From positions 1 to 37,744 of the forward strand of contig JAUCGA010000053.1 in the NCBI GenBank assembly GCA_030377865.1: a stretch of 37,744 nucleotides of DNA, given 5' to 3'. Origin of the DNA: Anaerolineales bacterium HSG25 (GTDB lineage Bacteria; Chloroflexota; Anaerolineae; 4572-78; J111). The notes under the pieces were generated by a model. It saw only the letters and a list, made by a program, of their open reading frames with translations, did no database searches and was not told the origin of the DNA. Each line of letters starts with the position of its first letter. Positions within the stretch are counted from its first letter, which is position 1. Below are positions 22,829 to 32,026 of this stretch, in pieces. Position numbers and translations under genes: made by a program.

Positions 22829-24904
22829 TTACTGCTGTTGTTGTGATTCTAGTTGCTTGGCGAGGGTGTCTAACACCCCGTATAACTCTGTATCAGGACG
22901 TTGGTCACGCAGAACCTGCAAAAACAGCACCAAGGCATTTTCTCCATCGGTATTACGCTGATTCAACAGATCCTTAATTAAGAGACCAGCCTGCCCATCT
23001 GGAGTATCAGACACACTAAGACGAAAACGCCACGGGCGGAGTTTCTCTATCTGAAATAAACTCCGCAGTTCTCCCATCTTGTATATCTCATCACACGCTA
23101 ATAGAGCCTCTTTTATATCCGCGAAGAGATCACCCGATAGACCGCGTGTTTTCCTCTGCGAACTGGTTAATGAGATTTGATCATCGGTCTCTGTCTTATC
23201 CTCGACCACCAACAATTGGTTATCGGGCAGACGGCTGAACAGTACCGGCACATGCCAATCATGCCGATCTTGTACTAAAACACGAGCCTCGCTCACCGCC
23301 ACATCAACCTGACCATGACTCAACAACTGACGATAGAACTGAGGCATAAACATTCCCGCGGTTTTCATGCTGATTTTGTCTCGCATGGCTAACACGGCGG
23401 GAATACGACCTTGACTGACCAACTCCTGCCCCATAGGTATCATGGCTTCTTTATTTGTACGTCCTCCACTTTCACAGGCTGTTAAAAAGCAAAATAGCGG
23501 CTTTTTCTTCGGCGCACGTAAAGAGCTAATAAGCCGCTGAGTCGGAACTCGTTTAAGAAAACCGAACTCATCTTCTAAACAAAGAACATTAAATTTCTTT
23601 GTTTTAAGGCCATGACAAACAAAGTGTACAATATGATATCCTTGGGCTAAATGTTTATCAATCTCCTCTAACGTTGGGAGAGCATCACTATCCGTTTGTA
23701 AATAGGTTGGCTCAATGCCTTCCAAACTGTCAAATAAATCATGTACCTGCTGAATCTCCGCCTCTGGAATAGGAGTTAGGCTATCATCATCCGGCGAGGC
23801 AATCACCACCAAGGCTTTGATGGGACGCTCGGTGACGGCGGTTAGTGGGGTCCAATCTTGGGCTAAGATATAACGAGAAAGGGGTGTGTCAGCCGTCAAA
23901 GCGACGGATTGCCATGTCCCCTGCATGGGATGACGCAGTGTTTCCCAACGCAGGTCATGCAGATGGGGTGGGTCGATGCGAAGACGAACCCGAATCCCCT
24001 TGGCCGAGGCTTGGGCTACGGCAATCACTTCACGATAATCCCCTTTGGTTTCACCCGTAAATAGATATTCACCCAATAGTTGCCCGTATTTTTGCGGGTC
24101 TACGTCGGCGATGAGGAGAGCCTGCCGGTCAATCTGTAAGGGATGTTTGGGGAAATCATCTCGTTTGTGCGGTACACTGAGTTGAATCTCGTAGCTGTCG
24201 GACGTATTATTTCCTAAAATATGTATCTCAATCGGTTGATAAGTTGTCATTGTATTGTTAGAGTAGAGAAACCGGGCTGTATTTTCTTTGGCGGGGTCTC
24301 CATGTGGATAGGAACTGAAAAAATTCTTGCTTTCTGTATCGTCAGCTTGGGGGGCAAGGGTTTCGAGACCCAAATTATGTTGGGCCTGAGCGGCGCGAGG
24401 GCGAAGTTGCTGTAATTTTTTAAGTTCGCCGATTCTGCCCGGAACGGCTTGCGGTTGGTTGGTCAGACGGCGATATAGTGCTTCATACCCTTCTGGCGAA
24501 TCGGGGTGGAAGAAAGAATGGCCTTGCAAGGGCGCTGGAATATGCGTTTCTTGTCCCTCAGCAAACAGAATAGGTAGATACTTGCCTATTTCTGTCTTTC
24601 CTTTGTAAAGCTCGTTGTAAATAAGGTTGGCTTCCCAGGCAACCCCTCGCCCACTGCCGGGTTCCTCGTCACCACTTACTCGGCGATAATAGATTGCGGT
24701 GCAAACCAACAACACAAAGTCAGCCTCGCGGACCTGGCGCGCCATCCAGCGGGGCCAGCCTTCTTCTGGCCAAGGCGAATATAAATCTATCTCTGTGTCG
24801 ATCCCGTCAGCCCGTAATTGCTCTGAAAATGCTAGAACTTTTTCCTCATGGGCTAAGGAATCGTGGCTATAACTGATGAATACTTTGGGAACTTCAATCG
24901 ACAT
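22829..24904 (-). CDS. SEFIR-CHAT fusion protein with possible effector-associated C-terminal domain
   Basis: A 691-residue three-part protein with no membrane segment. Residues ~5-150 form a SEFIR (TIR-like) domain: 'KVFISYSHDSLAHEEKVLAF', 'IDTEIDLYSPWPEEGWPRWM', 'ADFVLLVCTAIYYRR'. Residues ~360-575 form a CHAT caspase-like protease domain: 'YHIVHFVCHG' with His431 and 'FCFLTACESGG' with Cys477 as the catalytic dyad; the pre-CHAT 'DPPHLHDLRWETLRHP' also fits. Residues ~600-690 are helical ('EIYKMGELRSLFQIEKLRPW') and resemble the death-like effector-associated adaptor domains of bacterial conflict systems; that last call is tentative. SEFIR would mediate signalling or assembly, and CHAT would cleave a protein partner on activation. 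AGAGGA precedes the ATG by 6 nt. No obvious substrate or partner gene is adjacent. Confidence 0.85.
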   Translation of the reverse strand: MSIEVPKVFISYSHDSLAHEEKVLAFSEQLRADGIDTEIDLYSPWPEEGWPRWMARQVREADFVLLVCTAIYYRRVSGDEEPGSGRGVAWEANLIYNELYKGKTEIGKYLPILFAEGQETHIPAPLQGHSFFHPDSPEGYEALYRRLTNQPQAVPGRIGELKKLQQLRPRAAQAQHNLGLETLAPQADDTESKNFFSSYPHGDPAKENTARFLYSNNTMTTYQPIEIHILGNNTSDSYEIQLSVPHKRDDFPKHPLQIDRQALLIADVDPQKYGQLLGEYLFTGETKGDYREVIAVAQASAKGIRVRLRIDPPHLHDLRWETLRHPMQGTWQSVALTADTPLSRYILAQDWTPLTAVTERPIKALVVIASPDDDSLTPIPEAEIQQVHDLFDSLEGIEPTYLQTDSDALPTLEEIDKHLAQGYHIVHFVCHGLKTKKFNVLCLEDEFGFLKRVPTQRLISSLRAPKKKPLFCFLTACESGGRTNKEAMIPMGQELVSQGRIPAVLAMRDKISMKTAGMFMPQFYRQLLSHGQVDVAVSEARVLVQDRHDWHVPVLFSRLPDNQLLVVEDKTETDDQISLTSSQRKTRGLSGDLFADIKEALLACDEIYKMGELRSLFQIEKLRPWRFRLSVSDTPDGQAGLLIKDLLNQRNTDGENALVLFLQVLRDQRPDTELYGVLDTLAKQLESQQQQ

Positions 24905-25383
24905 TATTATCCTCTTTTCTAGTAATTATTACACCCAACTTTAGGGAGATGGGGAATTTAAATCATCCTGAAATATCCTTGCGCTCCCAGATTAATTGTA
25001 TACAAACAGTATATCATGCCTTATGGAACATGGTCAATCCGCTTCTCGGCACTGGTTCAGTTGAATAAAAAAACAAATATTTGACATGGTTCTGCCCTGT
25101 TTTTGCCTAAAATTATTTGAAACAGTGTAATTATGCTAATAAAATTCTTATGGTGCGGCTTTTAAAGATGAGGTCGGATAAATCCCATCGTGCTGAACCA
25201 GTGTCGTGGTTGACAAACCTATCGATAATTGGTAGATTCAGGTGACTATTTTTTGCCAAACAAAATCGGAAATGACCCATAATGCATACGTTTAAAATTA
25301 CCATTCTACATCAAGATCGTTCTAGTAAATCTAACATTTGGCCTGTCGTGGTAGATTGATCTAACAAGTAGGTTGAATACACC
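24905..25383. other. Intergenic region with palindromic element K
   Basis: There is no convincing gene. Perfect 11-bp inverted repeats CACTGGTTCAG (25050-25060) and CTGAACCAGTG (25193-25203) are extended outward by GGTCAATCC / GGTTGAC-like blocks, giving an imperfect palindromic element of roughly 25031-25220. The interior is AT-rich. The flanks show no clear target duplication. Confidence 0.45.
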
Positions 25384-26568
25384 ATGAAAAAAATCATCCT
25401 TAACAGTATGCTCATCTTGGCTAGTGTCCTTATCACTATTGCCCTGCTTGAGATTGCTGTCCGTTTTTTGCTTCCATCTCCGTTTGATGGTTCTAGTAAC
25501 CCTGCCGATAGTTGCTCGACAATGACTGGCTGGCGGGGTAAACCGAACTATCAAACCACCGTTGCTACCGAAGGATACACGCATGACCTAGCCCTTAACA
25601 GTGAAGGTATGCATGATACTGAGCATGCTAAAGTCAAACCGGATGATAAATTTCGCATCCTGTTGATTGGTGATTCCTTTGTGCAGGCGGTGCAGGTGGT
25701 CGAAGCAGATACTAGTCATCAACAGTTAGAGAATTGGCTAAATCAGCAGGCTGGAGCCGATAGATTTGAGGTGATTAGCGGCGCTGTTGGTGGTTGGGGC
25801 ACAGGTCAGCAACTGCTCTATTACCGATCCGATGGGCGAACTTATCAGCCTGATTTGGTGTTGCTTATGTTCTACATGGGTAACGATGTTAAGGACAATC
25901 TGCCCGGTCGGGGAGTCACCGTAGAGGGGTATAACTGTTATACCTCCTATTTTGTCCGACCCGGCAATCAGCTTGATACCGCACCGTGGTTTTTTGCCCC
26001 CGGCATTACCCCAACAACTAGTCAAACTGGCGCAACATGGAAACTGCTCAACAATATCTTGGGGCGTTTGTATCAATCATCGCGATTATATGCCCAGTTA
26101 GAACCGCTTCTTTCCACACCTCAGCTTAAGGCCAGTTTGCTTGACTTTTATCTGGGACAAAATGAAATTTTTGCCTATGGGTTTGATCTAACCATCGCCC
26201 TCGTCAATCAGTTTGAGCGGGAGGTTGAAGCTGACGGCGCTCAGTTTGGTTTGGTGCTTATCCCACCGTTGAGTCTACTTGACTTTAGCCAATCGACTTC
26301 GGCAGAACGAGAGCAAATCTACCAAGAGATTCCGGGCATGCGTCGGGCTGAGGAGATCGCTCCTCCCAACGAGATGCTCAATGAACGGTTCGACTCTCTT
26401 GGGTTGACGGTGTTAGACCTGTTTCCGGCCTTTGCTGAGGTAGACCCGACTGGAAAATCCCTCTATTTTGAAGGTGATAAACATTGGAACCAAGCGGGTA
26501 ATCAACTGGCCGGAGAGACGATAGGCCAGTGGTTATGGCAAACAGGGATGGCCGAGGAGTCGGATTGA
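25384..26568 (+). CDS. SGNH/GDSL-type hydrolase, membrane anchored
   Basis: A 394-residue protein. An N-terminal membrane segment (residues 4-30, ILNSMLILASVLITIALLE) is followed by an extracytoplasmic SGNH-hydrolase domain. Block I is 'ILLIGDSFVQ' with nucleophile Ser98. Block III is 'FYMGNDVKDN'. Block V is 'DKHWNQAGNQL' with the Asp-x-x-His-type catalytic pair. Relatives remove or add acetyl groups on surface polysaccharides, so this could modify an exopolysaccharide or cell-wall sugar. It stands alone on this strand. Confidence 0.75.
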   Translation: MKKIILNSMLILASVLITIALLEIAVRFLLPSPFDGSSNPADSCSTMTGWRGKPNYQTTVATEGYTHDLALNSEGMHDTEHAKVKPDDKFRILLIGDSFVQAVQVVEADTSHQQLENWLNQQAGADRFEVISGAVGGWGTGQQLLYYRSDGRTYQPDLVLLMFYMGNDVKDNLPGRGVTVEGYNCYTSYFVRPGNQLDTAPWFFAPGITPTTSQTGATWKLLNNILGRLYQSSRLYAQLEPLLSTPQLKASLLDFYLGQNEIFAYGFDLTIALVNQFEREVEADGAQFGLVLIPPLSLLDFSQSTSAEREQIYQEIPGMRRAEEIAPPNEMLNERFDSLGLTVLDLFPAFAEVDPTGKSLYFEGDKHWNQAGNQLAGETIGQWLWQTGMAEESD

Positions 26569-26599
26569 CCATGTTCCGTGAGGCATGAGGCACATGGAA

Positions 26600-26632
26600 A
26601 AAATAAATGGTTCTCTGGTGGATTCCGTGCAA
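26600..26632. repeat. Dispersed motif I (inverted relative of 16268-16290)
   Basis: GGTTCTCTGGTGGATTCCGT is the exact complement of ACGGAATCCACCAGAGAACC at about 16269-16289. Both are intergenic. The rest of the two regions does not align obviously, so this may be the conserved end of a degraded element. Confidence 0.4.
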
Positions 26633-26690
26633 AACAATTCTTGATTTTTTAACGGTTCCGCGACCTTCAAGGTACGAAGGTACGAAGTTC

Positions 26691-27302
26691 CTACATGCCC
26701 GAATGGGTATTGAGTATCATCTCCAAATGAACCCGTCCGATATCCTCTAACATGACCCGTTGGTCAGCCTCTGGAGTCCAGAAAAATCGGGCACTCTGGA
26801 AATCTTGGGTTAGTTGTCCCTCTAACAAAAACGGCTCGCTGATAGGCAAACCAAAGCGAACCGTGTCTCCATGTGCTTGAAAATAGTCCCAGAAATCACC
26901 GCTGATTGTATGACCTGTTTGGGGGAAATAGTGGCGAGCCTTGTCTGCATTAGAGGGGATATGGCTTGGCGGTAATGGTGGCTGACGGCGATGTAATACC
27001 TCGCCCAACCAACCGACGGTGATACGGTAGCGAGCGTCGTTTTCGGGATGACGCTCTAAACGGCCATGTTCAAAGTATTGCATGGTCCAGCCGTCAACGA
27101 GCATTTCTGAGCTAATCGGCTGACCTAAACTTTCCTCGCCACCGTATTGCTCAAAAAAATGTAGGAATTCACCTTGCACGGTGTAGCCAGTATCGGGAAA
27201 GTGACGGCTGGCCGAGTAGTCAATGTCGGGCAGTGCTGGCGTGGCTTGGCAGGCGACAAGTATCATGTTTATTATGATAAAACGCTGGACACGGATAAAC
27301 AT
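26691..27302 (-). CDS. Lipoprotein with LGFP-like repeats
   Basis: About 203 residues from the ATG at 27302. The N-terminus is a short lipoprotein signal (MFIRVQRFIIINMILVAC) with lipobox LVAC. Two repeats follow of the form 'HFPDTGYTVQGEFLHFFEQY' plus 'GQPISSEML...MQYFEHGRLERHPE' and 'YFPQTGHTISGDFWDYFQAH' plus 'FGLPISEPF...TQDFQSARF'. These match the LGFP-type repeat seen in many Chloroflexota and actinobacterial wall-associated proteins. The frame can be read from 27347, but that overlaps the upstream permease, and the internal ATG gives a clean signal peptide. It starts 20 nt after the permease stop, so the two are probably co-transcribed. Confidence 0.7.
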   Translation of the reverse strand: MFIRVQRFIIINMILVACQATPALPDIDYSASRHFPDTGYTVQGEFLHFFEQYGGEESLGQPISSEMLVDGWTMQYFEHGRLERHPENDARYRITVGWLGEVLHRRQPPLPPSHIPSNADKARHYFPQTGHTISGDFWDYFQAHGDTVRFGLPISEPFLLEGQLTQDFQSARFFWTPEADQRVMLEDIGRVHLEMILNTHSGM

Positions 27303-27321
27303 GGGCAGGGCACTCAAATTG

Positions 27322-30207
27322 TTAATGCGCCATCCGCATAACCTCAACGGTGCGGCGGCGTAGATAACCCCAGGTGGCGATGATGGTGCTGAACACCGCG
27401 GCCAAGGTCATCAACAACAGCATGTAGGGTGTGACCACGGTATCAAACGCGGCCACGGTAGGAATTTCTCGCTGAAATGAACTGGAGTAGCGGAACACAT
27501 AGCCAAGAATGATTCCGGCCACGATGCCGGTTAAGGTGGCGCTGAGGGTCATGACGAGCGTTTCAGCCAAGAACATGCCAAATTGATGCCACTTAGAATC
27601 GCCCATTGCCTTGAGCATGGCGATTTCGCCTCGGCGAGTATAGACGGCGATGTAGGTGACTACAAACACTCCGAAGATGGCGAGGATAAAGCTGATGGTG
27701 GTTAGCACCATGATGACGACTTGGACTTGGCGTGCGCCTTGTTCTGCGGTTTCAATATCCTCTGGGGTGGCATCGACGCTCAGATTCTCGGTCAGGCTGA
27801 ACTCTCGGCGTAGGTAGGCCGCGGTTTCGGTGACGGCCACATCTTTGACCTCATCGGGCAAATCCTCTAAACCAGAGCGTAGTTGGGGTGCAGTCATAAG
27901 TCGCTCTACAACCGGAAAACTTGGGTCATACGGCCCGTCTAATGGGTCGCGGGTCAACTCACGAAAGGCGGTCTGGTTGATGAAGATGTCGGTGCGACCA
28001 TTTTCGGCCCAAGTTCGTTTGGCTGTAAAACCGTTAAAACCAGAAAAACGGCCTAATACGCCAACTACTCGCATGGGGCGGACATGGTCAAGCCCCTGCC
28101 CACTGACGTAAACAACATCCCCCATGTTTCGCTCAAAAAATTCGGCTAACCCCTCACTCAAAATTACGGTGTTTGGATCATTCAAAAGTTGGTCAAAACT
28201 GGTCGCGTCCCCTTCAATCCATTCAACACCCTCTTGGTAGGTAATCCGAGCCAAATTGCCATCAAGGCCATATAGCCGAGCCTGTACATTTCGTAGCCCG
28301 ACGCTGTCGCGCACGGCGGTGTTAAAACGGTGGGTGATTGCCACATTGGGGCCAAGAAGACCAGTTTGCCGAAGTTCTTGCACCAACTTTGGTGGGATTC
28401 GGTTTTTTACCTCGGTAACTTCGGTGCTAGGTGCGTCCTCGTCATCACTTTGCACCGAAATTGAGCCGTATTTACGCACCACCAGCGGTGTACCATTGTC
28501 TAGCCGGATGTCGGTGGTGGTGTTGGCTACATCAATTGCCAAGGTGGTGGCAAAAAAGGTGGGCAACGTTGCACTAATCACAATCATCAGGCTGATGAGG
28601 GTGTTATTATTTTGACTGCGTAACACGTTCCGTTTGGCGAAATAACCTATCCGCGGCATCAATAAGGCCACTAGCTCGACCAGTAACCGTTGCATGGGCA
28701 GGGTGACGGGGAAGAACAGCATGGCCGTACCCAAAATCAACAAAAGTAATGAGCCGAAAATTAAGGTTGCTTGGAGCCATAACACCCCAAAGGTAAAGGC
28801 CAGTGGAAAGGCAAAAAATATTAGGGCTGGATAAAAAAGAACGACGAGGCCGCTCCAAAAGATACGAAAATCGGTGCGACGTTGACGCAGTTTTGCCAAA
28901 TCATCAAACCCCAATCCTTCGGCTACACCGGGGTTGATAGCGTACATGATTTTTGTGCCCGCCGCTCGTCGAGCAGGGGCGTAGGCACTCACGGCTAACA
29001 CGACTCCGGCGGTTAAAACCGAAATGATGACGGCGTTGAGGCTAACCGGCGGAACATCTTCGAGGGGGACATTGGCTTGCTGGGCGATGAAGGGCACAAT
29101 GCCAAAATTGGTGATTAACTGTCCAACCACAGTGCCGATGCCGATACCAATCAGCCCCAACGTGGCTACTTCGGCGGCGACCATGTTGAATAGATGCATA
29201 CGGGGGGCACCAAGAATACGAAATAGGGCCAGATCGCGGATCTGTTCGCGGACGTTGGTCAGCACCATAGTACGAATTAGCAACCCGACAACACTCAAGG
29301 AGAGGAGACCGTATATTGAAACGAGGGCTTGAAAAAAGATGAATGCCTCAAACGTGTTGCTGAGAATCGTGGCTCGCGGCAGAGAGTAATCGTACCGTTC
29401 GCCAAGTAGAACTTGAATTTTTTCGGTCAATAGTCGAGCTTGGAACGAGGCGGCTTGGGGGTCGTTGTTGTTATACACGCCCTCGTCAAAGGCAACCACG
29501 ATGCGCTCGGCCAATCCCGGAATACCGAGCCAGTTTTGAGTGTAGCCCAAATCGACCACCACCCCGTCATTCCCGCCAAGGCCGGTTAAGCCTCGTTGTA
29601 AGGCCACCCCGCTGACCGTTAGTTTGGTGGTCGCTTGCCGAGTGCTACTGTCGGTTGGGCTGGCGAACCCTTTGCGTCGGGGAAGTGGCAGGGCGTAGCT
29701 TATCTGAAAGGTATCGCCCGGCTCTAAACCAAAGGTGTTGGCCGTCGATTGCAGTACCACCGCGTATCCGGGAGCGAGGTTGATGGTGCCGGTAATTAAC
29801 TCAAAATCACCCAAATCGTCATGCTCATCATCAAGGGCGATGAAGTTGGCTGTGCCGAACAACTCTTCGGTGTTACTGTCGCCGTCCGTATAATCTGGCT
29901 CGGCTTCCACATCGACCGTGCCAACGATGCGTGGTACCACAGTTTTTATATCGGGGTCGGTGGCTTTGAGGCGTGGAATCAGGTCGGCGGGAGCAAGAAG
30001 CTGTTCCGCTTCGGTATCTTTGGCGGTGATAATCAGGTCAAAATCACCGGCTTGATTGCTGATGGTCGCCACGTAGAACCGCTCGTAGGTGTCAACCGTA
30101 GCGTTCAGGGCGACCAACGCGGCCACGCCAACAATTAGCGCGGCTAACATTAAAATGGTGCGGACTTTGCGTCGTCTAAAGTTACGTAAGATGTATTTTA
30201 GGATCAT
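27322..30207 (-). CDS. Large FtsX/MacB-type ABC transporter permease
   Basis: A 961-residue permease with two FtsX-like modules. It begins 'MILKYILRNFRRRKVRTILM', a membrane segment (TILMLAALIVGVAALVAL) and an extracytoplasmic MacB-PCD-like domain. A three-helix FtsX domain follows around residues 280-420, then two membrane helices, a second periplasmic domain, and a final FtsX domain ('ISFILAIFGVFVVTYIAVYT', 'RRGEIAMLKAMG'). Members move lipoproteins or peptides, or transmit force to periplasmic enzymes. No ATPase gene is adjacent. The frame is open for 66 more codons upstream, but those codons are a heptanucleotide repeat encoding RITNYEL-like peptides, so the start is placed at the ATG at 30207. 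Confidence 0.85.
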   Translation of the reverse strand: MILKYILRNFRRRKVRTILMLAALIVGVAALVALNATVDTYERFYVATISNQAGDFDLIITAKDTEAEQLLAPADLIPRLKATDPDIKTVVPRIVGTVDVEAEPDYTDGDSNTEELFGTANFIALDDEHDDLGDFELITGTINLAPGYAVVLQSTANTFGLEPGDTFQISYALPLPRRKGFASPTDSSTRQATTKLTVSGVALQRGLTGLGGNDGVVVDLGYTQNWLGIPGLAERIVVAFDEGVYNNNDPQAASFQARLLTEKIQVLLGERYDYSLPRATILSNTFEAFIFFQALVSIYGLLSLSVVGLLIRTMVLTNVREQIRDLALFRILGAPRMHLFNMVAAEVATLGLIGIGIGTVVGQLITNFGIVPFIAQQANVPLEDVPPVSLNAVIISVLTAGVVLAVSAYAPARRAAGTKIMYAINPGVAEGLGFDDLAKLRQRRTDFRIFWSGLVVLFYPALIFFAFPLAFTFGVLWLQATLIFGSLLLLILGTAMLFFPVTLPMQRLLVELVALLMPRIGYFAKRNVLRSQNNNTLISLMIVISATLPTFFATTLAIDVANTTTDIRLDNGTPLVVRKYGSISVQSDDEDAPSTEVTEVKNRIPPKLVQELRQTGLLGPNVAITHRFNTAVRDSVGLRNVQARLYGLDGNLARITYQEGVEWIEGDATSFDQLLNDPNTVILSEGLAEFFERNMGDVVYVSGQGLDHVRPMRVVGVLGRFSGFNGFTAKRTWAENGRTDIFINQTAFRELTRDPLDGPYDPSFPVVERLMTAPQLRSGLEDLPDEVKDVAVTETAAYLRREFSLTENLSVDATPEDIETAEQGARQVQVVIMVLTTISFILAIFGVFVVTYIAVYTRRGEIAMLKAMGDSKWHQFGMFLAETLVMTLSATLTGIVAGIILGYVFRYSSSFQREIPTVAAFDTVVTPYMLLLMTLAAVFSTIIATWGYLRRRTVEVMRMAH

Positions 30208-30211
30208 GGAT

Positions 30212-30470
30212 GCGTAATTCGTAATTCGTAATTCGTGATACGTGATGCGTGATACGTAATTCGTAATTCGTAATTCGTAATTCGTGATGCGTGATGCGTA
30301 ATACGTAATTCGTGAGGAGTGATACGTAATTCGTGATACGTGATACGTGAGGAGTGATACGTGAACATGTGCTTCGTGAACATGTGCTTCGTGAATACTC
30401 CTCACGCATCACTCCTCACGTATCACGAATTACGTATCACTCCTCACGAATTACGTATTCACATACCCGA
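30212..30470. repeat. Heptanucleotide tandem repeat array in two opposed halves
   Basis: The left half (about 30212-30362) is a run of degenerate 7-mers: CGTAATT, CGTGATA, CGTGATG, CGTGAGGAG-like variants. The right half (about 30393-30470) carries the inverse words (ACGAATT, ATCACTCCTC, ACGTATC). Between them is a double CGTGAACATGTGCTT unit. Because 7 is not a multiple of 3, the minus-strand reading cycles through one heptapeptide (ELRITNY) in every frame without stops; this explains the long spurious N-terminal extensions of frames here. It resembles the short tandemly repeated repetitive heptamers known from filamentous cyanobacteria. Confidence 0.85.
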
Positions 30471-30484
30471 CAAAATTTCTTCAC

Positions 30485-31075
30485 TCACTGTCTCGGTCTA
30501 TTCCCGCAACAGTGTTTGTGTTTTTTCCCACTGCCACAGGTGCAGGGTGCATTTCTTCTAATTTTCCGTAGCGGAACTATTTTTGATGTTTCTTCCTCTA
30601 TATCACTTCCGATTTCCCGCCGATTGAAAGCCCGCATACGTGGTGTAGTTGTTCCTTTATCGACACTATCCTTGAATATTCTGTAATGCCGCTTGATCCT
30701 GTTCAGATAGTTTTTGTCTTGCAATACATCGCTAATATGTTTCAATAGAGCGGGTGCAAATTTAGCTTGAGGACTTCCGGGGTTTAGTGCTGGCCCCTTC
30801 AAAACCTTCACAGCTTCGGGGGTATCAGCCCGAAACCATTTGCGATAAAACTTCTTATTCTCCCAACCATAGGCAATCACAGCGACTAATTTTTGTGTTT
30901 GCAATGAAAACACATTGAAAAAAACACGCCGACAGTCACAACCAACCTCATTGCAATAAGCCTCTGTCAAAATATACCTATCTTCGGGCACATCTGGATC
31001 ATTCAAAATGATAATAGTTCGAACTTCTTCTTCTGCTATTTTTGGAAATCTATCATGAAATGGTTCGTAAAACAT
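30485..31075 (-). CDS. SEC-C zinc-motif protein of unknown function
   Basis: A 196-residue protein ending in a SEC-C metal-binding motif, 'RNAPCTCGSGKKHKHCCG' (C-x-C...C-C), the zinc site found at the end of SecA and in many small proteins. The preceding ~150 residues ('RTIIILNDPDVPEDRYILTE', 'RKWFRADTPEAVKVLKGPAL') are not recognised. A further cysteine group (YCNEVGCDCRR, about residues 40-50) could bind a second metal. It is the last in a run of four small minus-strand genes whose order suggests an accessory island. Confidence 0.65.
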   Translation of the reverse strand: MFYEPFHDRFPKIAEEEVRTIIILNDPDVPEDRYILTEAYCNEVGCDCRRVFFNVFSLQTQKLVAVIAYGWENKKFYRKWFRADTPEAVKVLKGPALNPGSPQAKFAPALLKHISDVLQDKNYLNRIKRHYRIFKDSVDKGTTTPRMRAFNRREIGSDIEEETSKIVPLRKIRRNAPCTCGSGKKHKHCCGNRPRQ

Positions 31076-31232
31076 ATTTAATAACCTCGTAAATGTGAGA
31101 ATAAAAAGAGATTGTTTTTCGGTAATTAACTTGGGCAGGCTACTCTACTTCGGTTGTGGATGCATGCTGAAAGCTAATTTTCGCAAGTTACGTTTGAAAG
31201 TTTGGGTAAATTTAATCCGAACTGGTTTGGTT

Positions 31233-31595
31233 TCACTCACAATCTATACCATCCCACAACTCCGATATTGGCCTCGTATCATCAGCCATCGTCTCTTGCC
31301 AACCCTGCCGAAAACTCTCCTCTGCCGAAATAAAAGCCTCAATTCCCCTGGCCTGTAGAACAGCCTCAAAATCTGATGGGGGGAGACCAGAGATTTCGGT
31401 AGCCCGTTTTAAGGGGAGCAGACCATCTTGATACAGCCGCACCGCCATCATAAGCCGATGTTCGGGATAAGTTCGCAAGAACAGCATGAATGCTTCTTGC
31501 AGAACCGCCTCTCGGTTTTTATAGCCACCTGTTTGGACAATCGCTTCAATACCTTTGTCCATGATATTGGTATCGGTAAAAATTCCAACTTGCAT
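31233..31595 (-). CDS. UPF0175-like small protein (possible antitoxin)
   Basis: A 120-residue protein. The central part 'AVRLYQDGLLPLKRATEISG' plus 'LPPSDFEAVLQARGI' matches the UPF0175 family, a helix-turn-helix-like group often encoded beside PIN-domain toxins. No PIN-domain gene is adjacent. The start is well supported by AAGGAGG 7 nt before the ATG. It could be an orphan antitoxin or part of an incomplete toxin-antitoxin pair with the uncharacterised gene just upstream (31654-31923). Confidence 0.6.
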   Translation of the reverse strand: MQVGIFTDTNIMDKGIEAIVQTGGYKNREAVLQEAFMLFLRTYPEHRLMMAVRLYQDGLLPLKRATEISGLPPSDFEAVLQARGIEAFISAEESFRQGWQETMADDTRPISELWDGIDCE

Positions 31596-31653
31596 GACAA
31601 ACCTCCTTCGTTAATTTTTCGGTTCTTATTTTCTGTTAGCTTGTAACTCTGCT

Positions 31654-31923
31654 TCAAGCAAGTTGAACATAGGGACGTAACACCTCACGGACAGAATCGG
31701 GGTTCACTGTCAGATTATCAGGTACGGGCATGGTTTTTTTCTGCTCCCAAAACGGGGGCGGATTCAATAACCCGTTCGCTTCATGATTAATCGTCTGAAT
31801 AATCTGTTGTAGACGATAGCCAAGCCAATATCCGTTGGTTTTCTCAAAAAGGTAGGCCCAATCTAAAGTGTGTGTTTGTTTGACCAACAAGGCCACAATC
31901 TCGGTCAAGCTGGTTGTAGCCAC
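31654..31923 (-). CDS. Small hypothetical protein
   Basis: An 89-residue frame beginning with GTG. It looks like a protein rather than chance because of its amphipathic helices ('TEIVALLVKQTHTLDWAYLF', 'YRLQQIIQTINHEA') and a proline-rich tail. No family is recognised. No good ribosome-binding site is seen. It lies between an XRE-type regulator and the UPF0175-like gene on the same strand, 58 nt upstream of the latter. Confidence 0.4.
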   Translation of the reverse strand: MATTSLTEIVALLVKQTHTLDWAYLFEKTNGYWLGYRLQQIIQTINHEANGLLNPPPFWEQKKTMPVPDNLTVNPDSVREVLRPYVQLA

Positions 31924-32026
31924 CGATGGTAGATATATCCGGCTTGAGGGCCGGTGATGAGGTAGGGTGAGGGGAGTATATCGGCTTGGTTGGTTAAATG
32001 AGTTAAAATATTATTCATCTTGATAC

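Noticed and set aside
302..24904. A CRISPR-guided CHAT protease system like type III-E Craspase
   Set aside because: The CHAT protein has SEFIR rather than TPR repeats at its N-terminus, lies about 20 kb from the cmr genes on the other strand, and no fused Cas7-11 is present.
30208..30405. 66-residue N-terminal extension of the FtsX-type permease
   Set aside because: It is encoded by the heptanucleotide array. The membrane-protein N-terminus MILKYILRNFRRRK begins at 30207.
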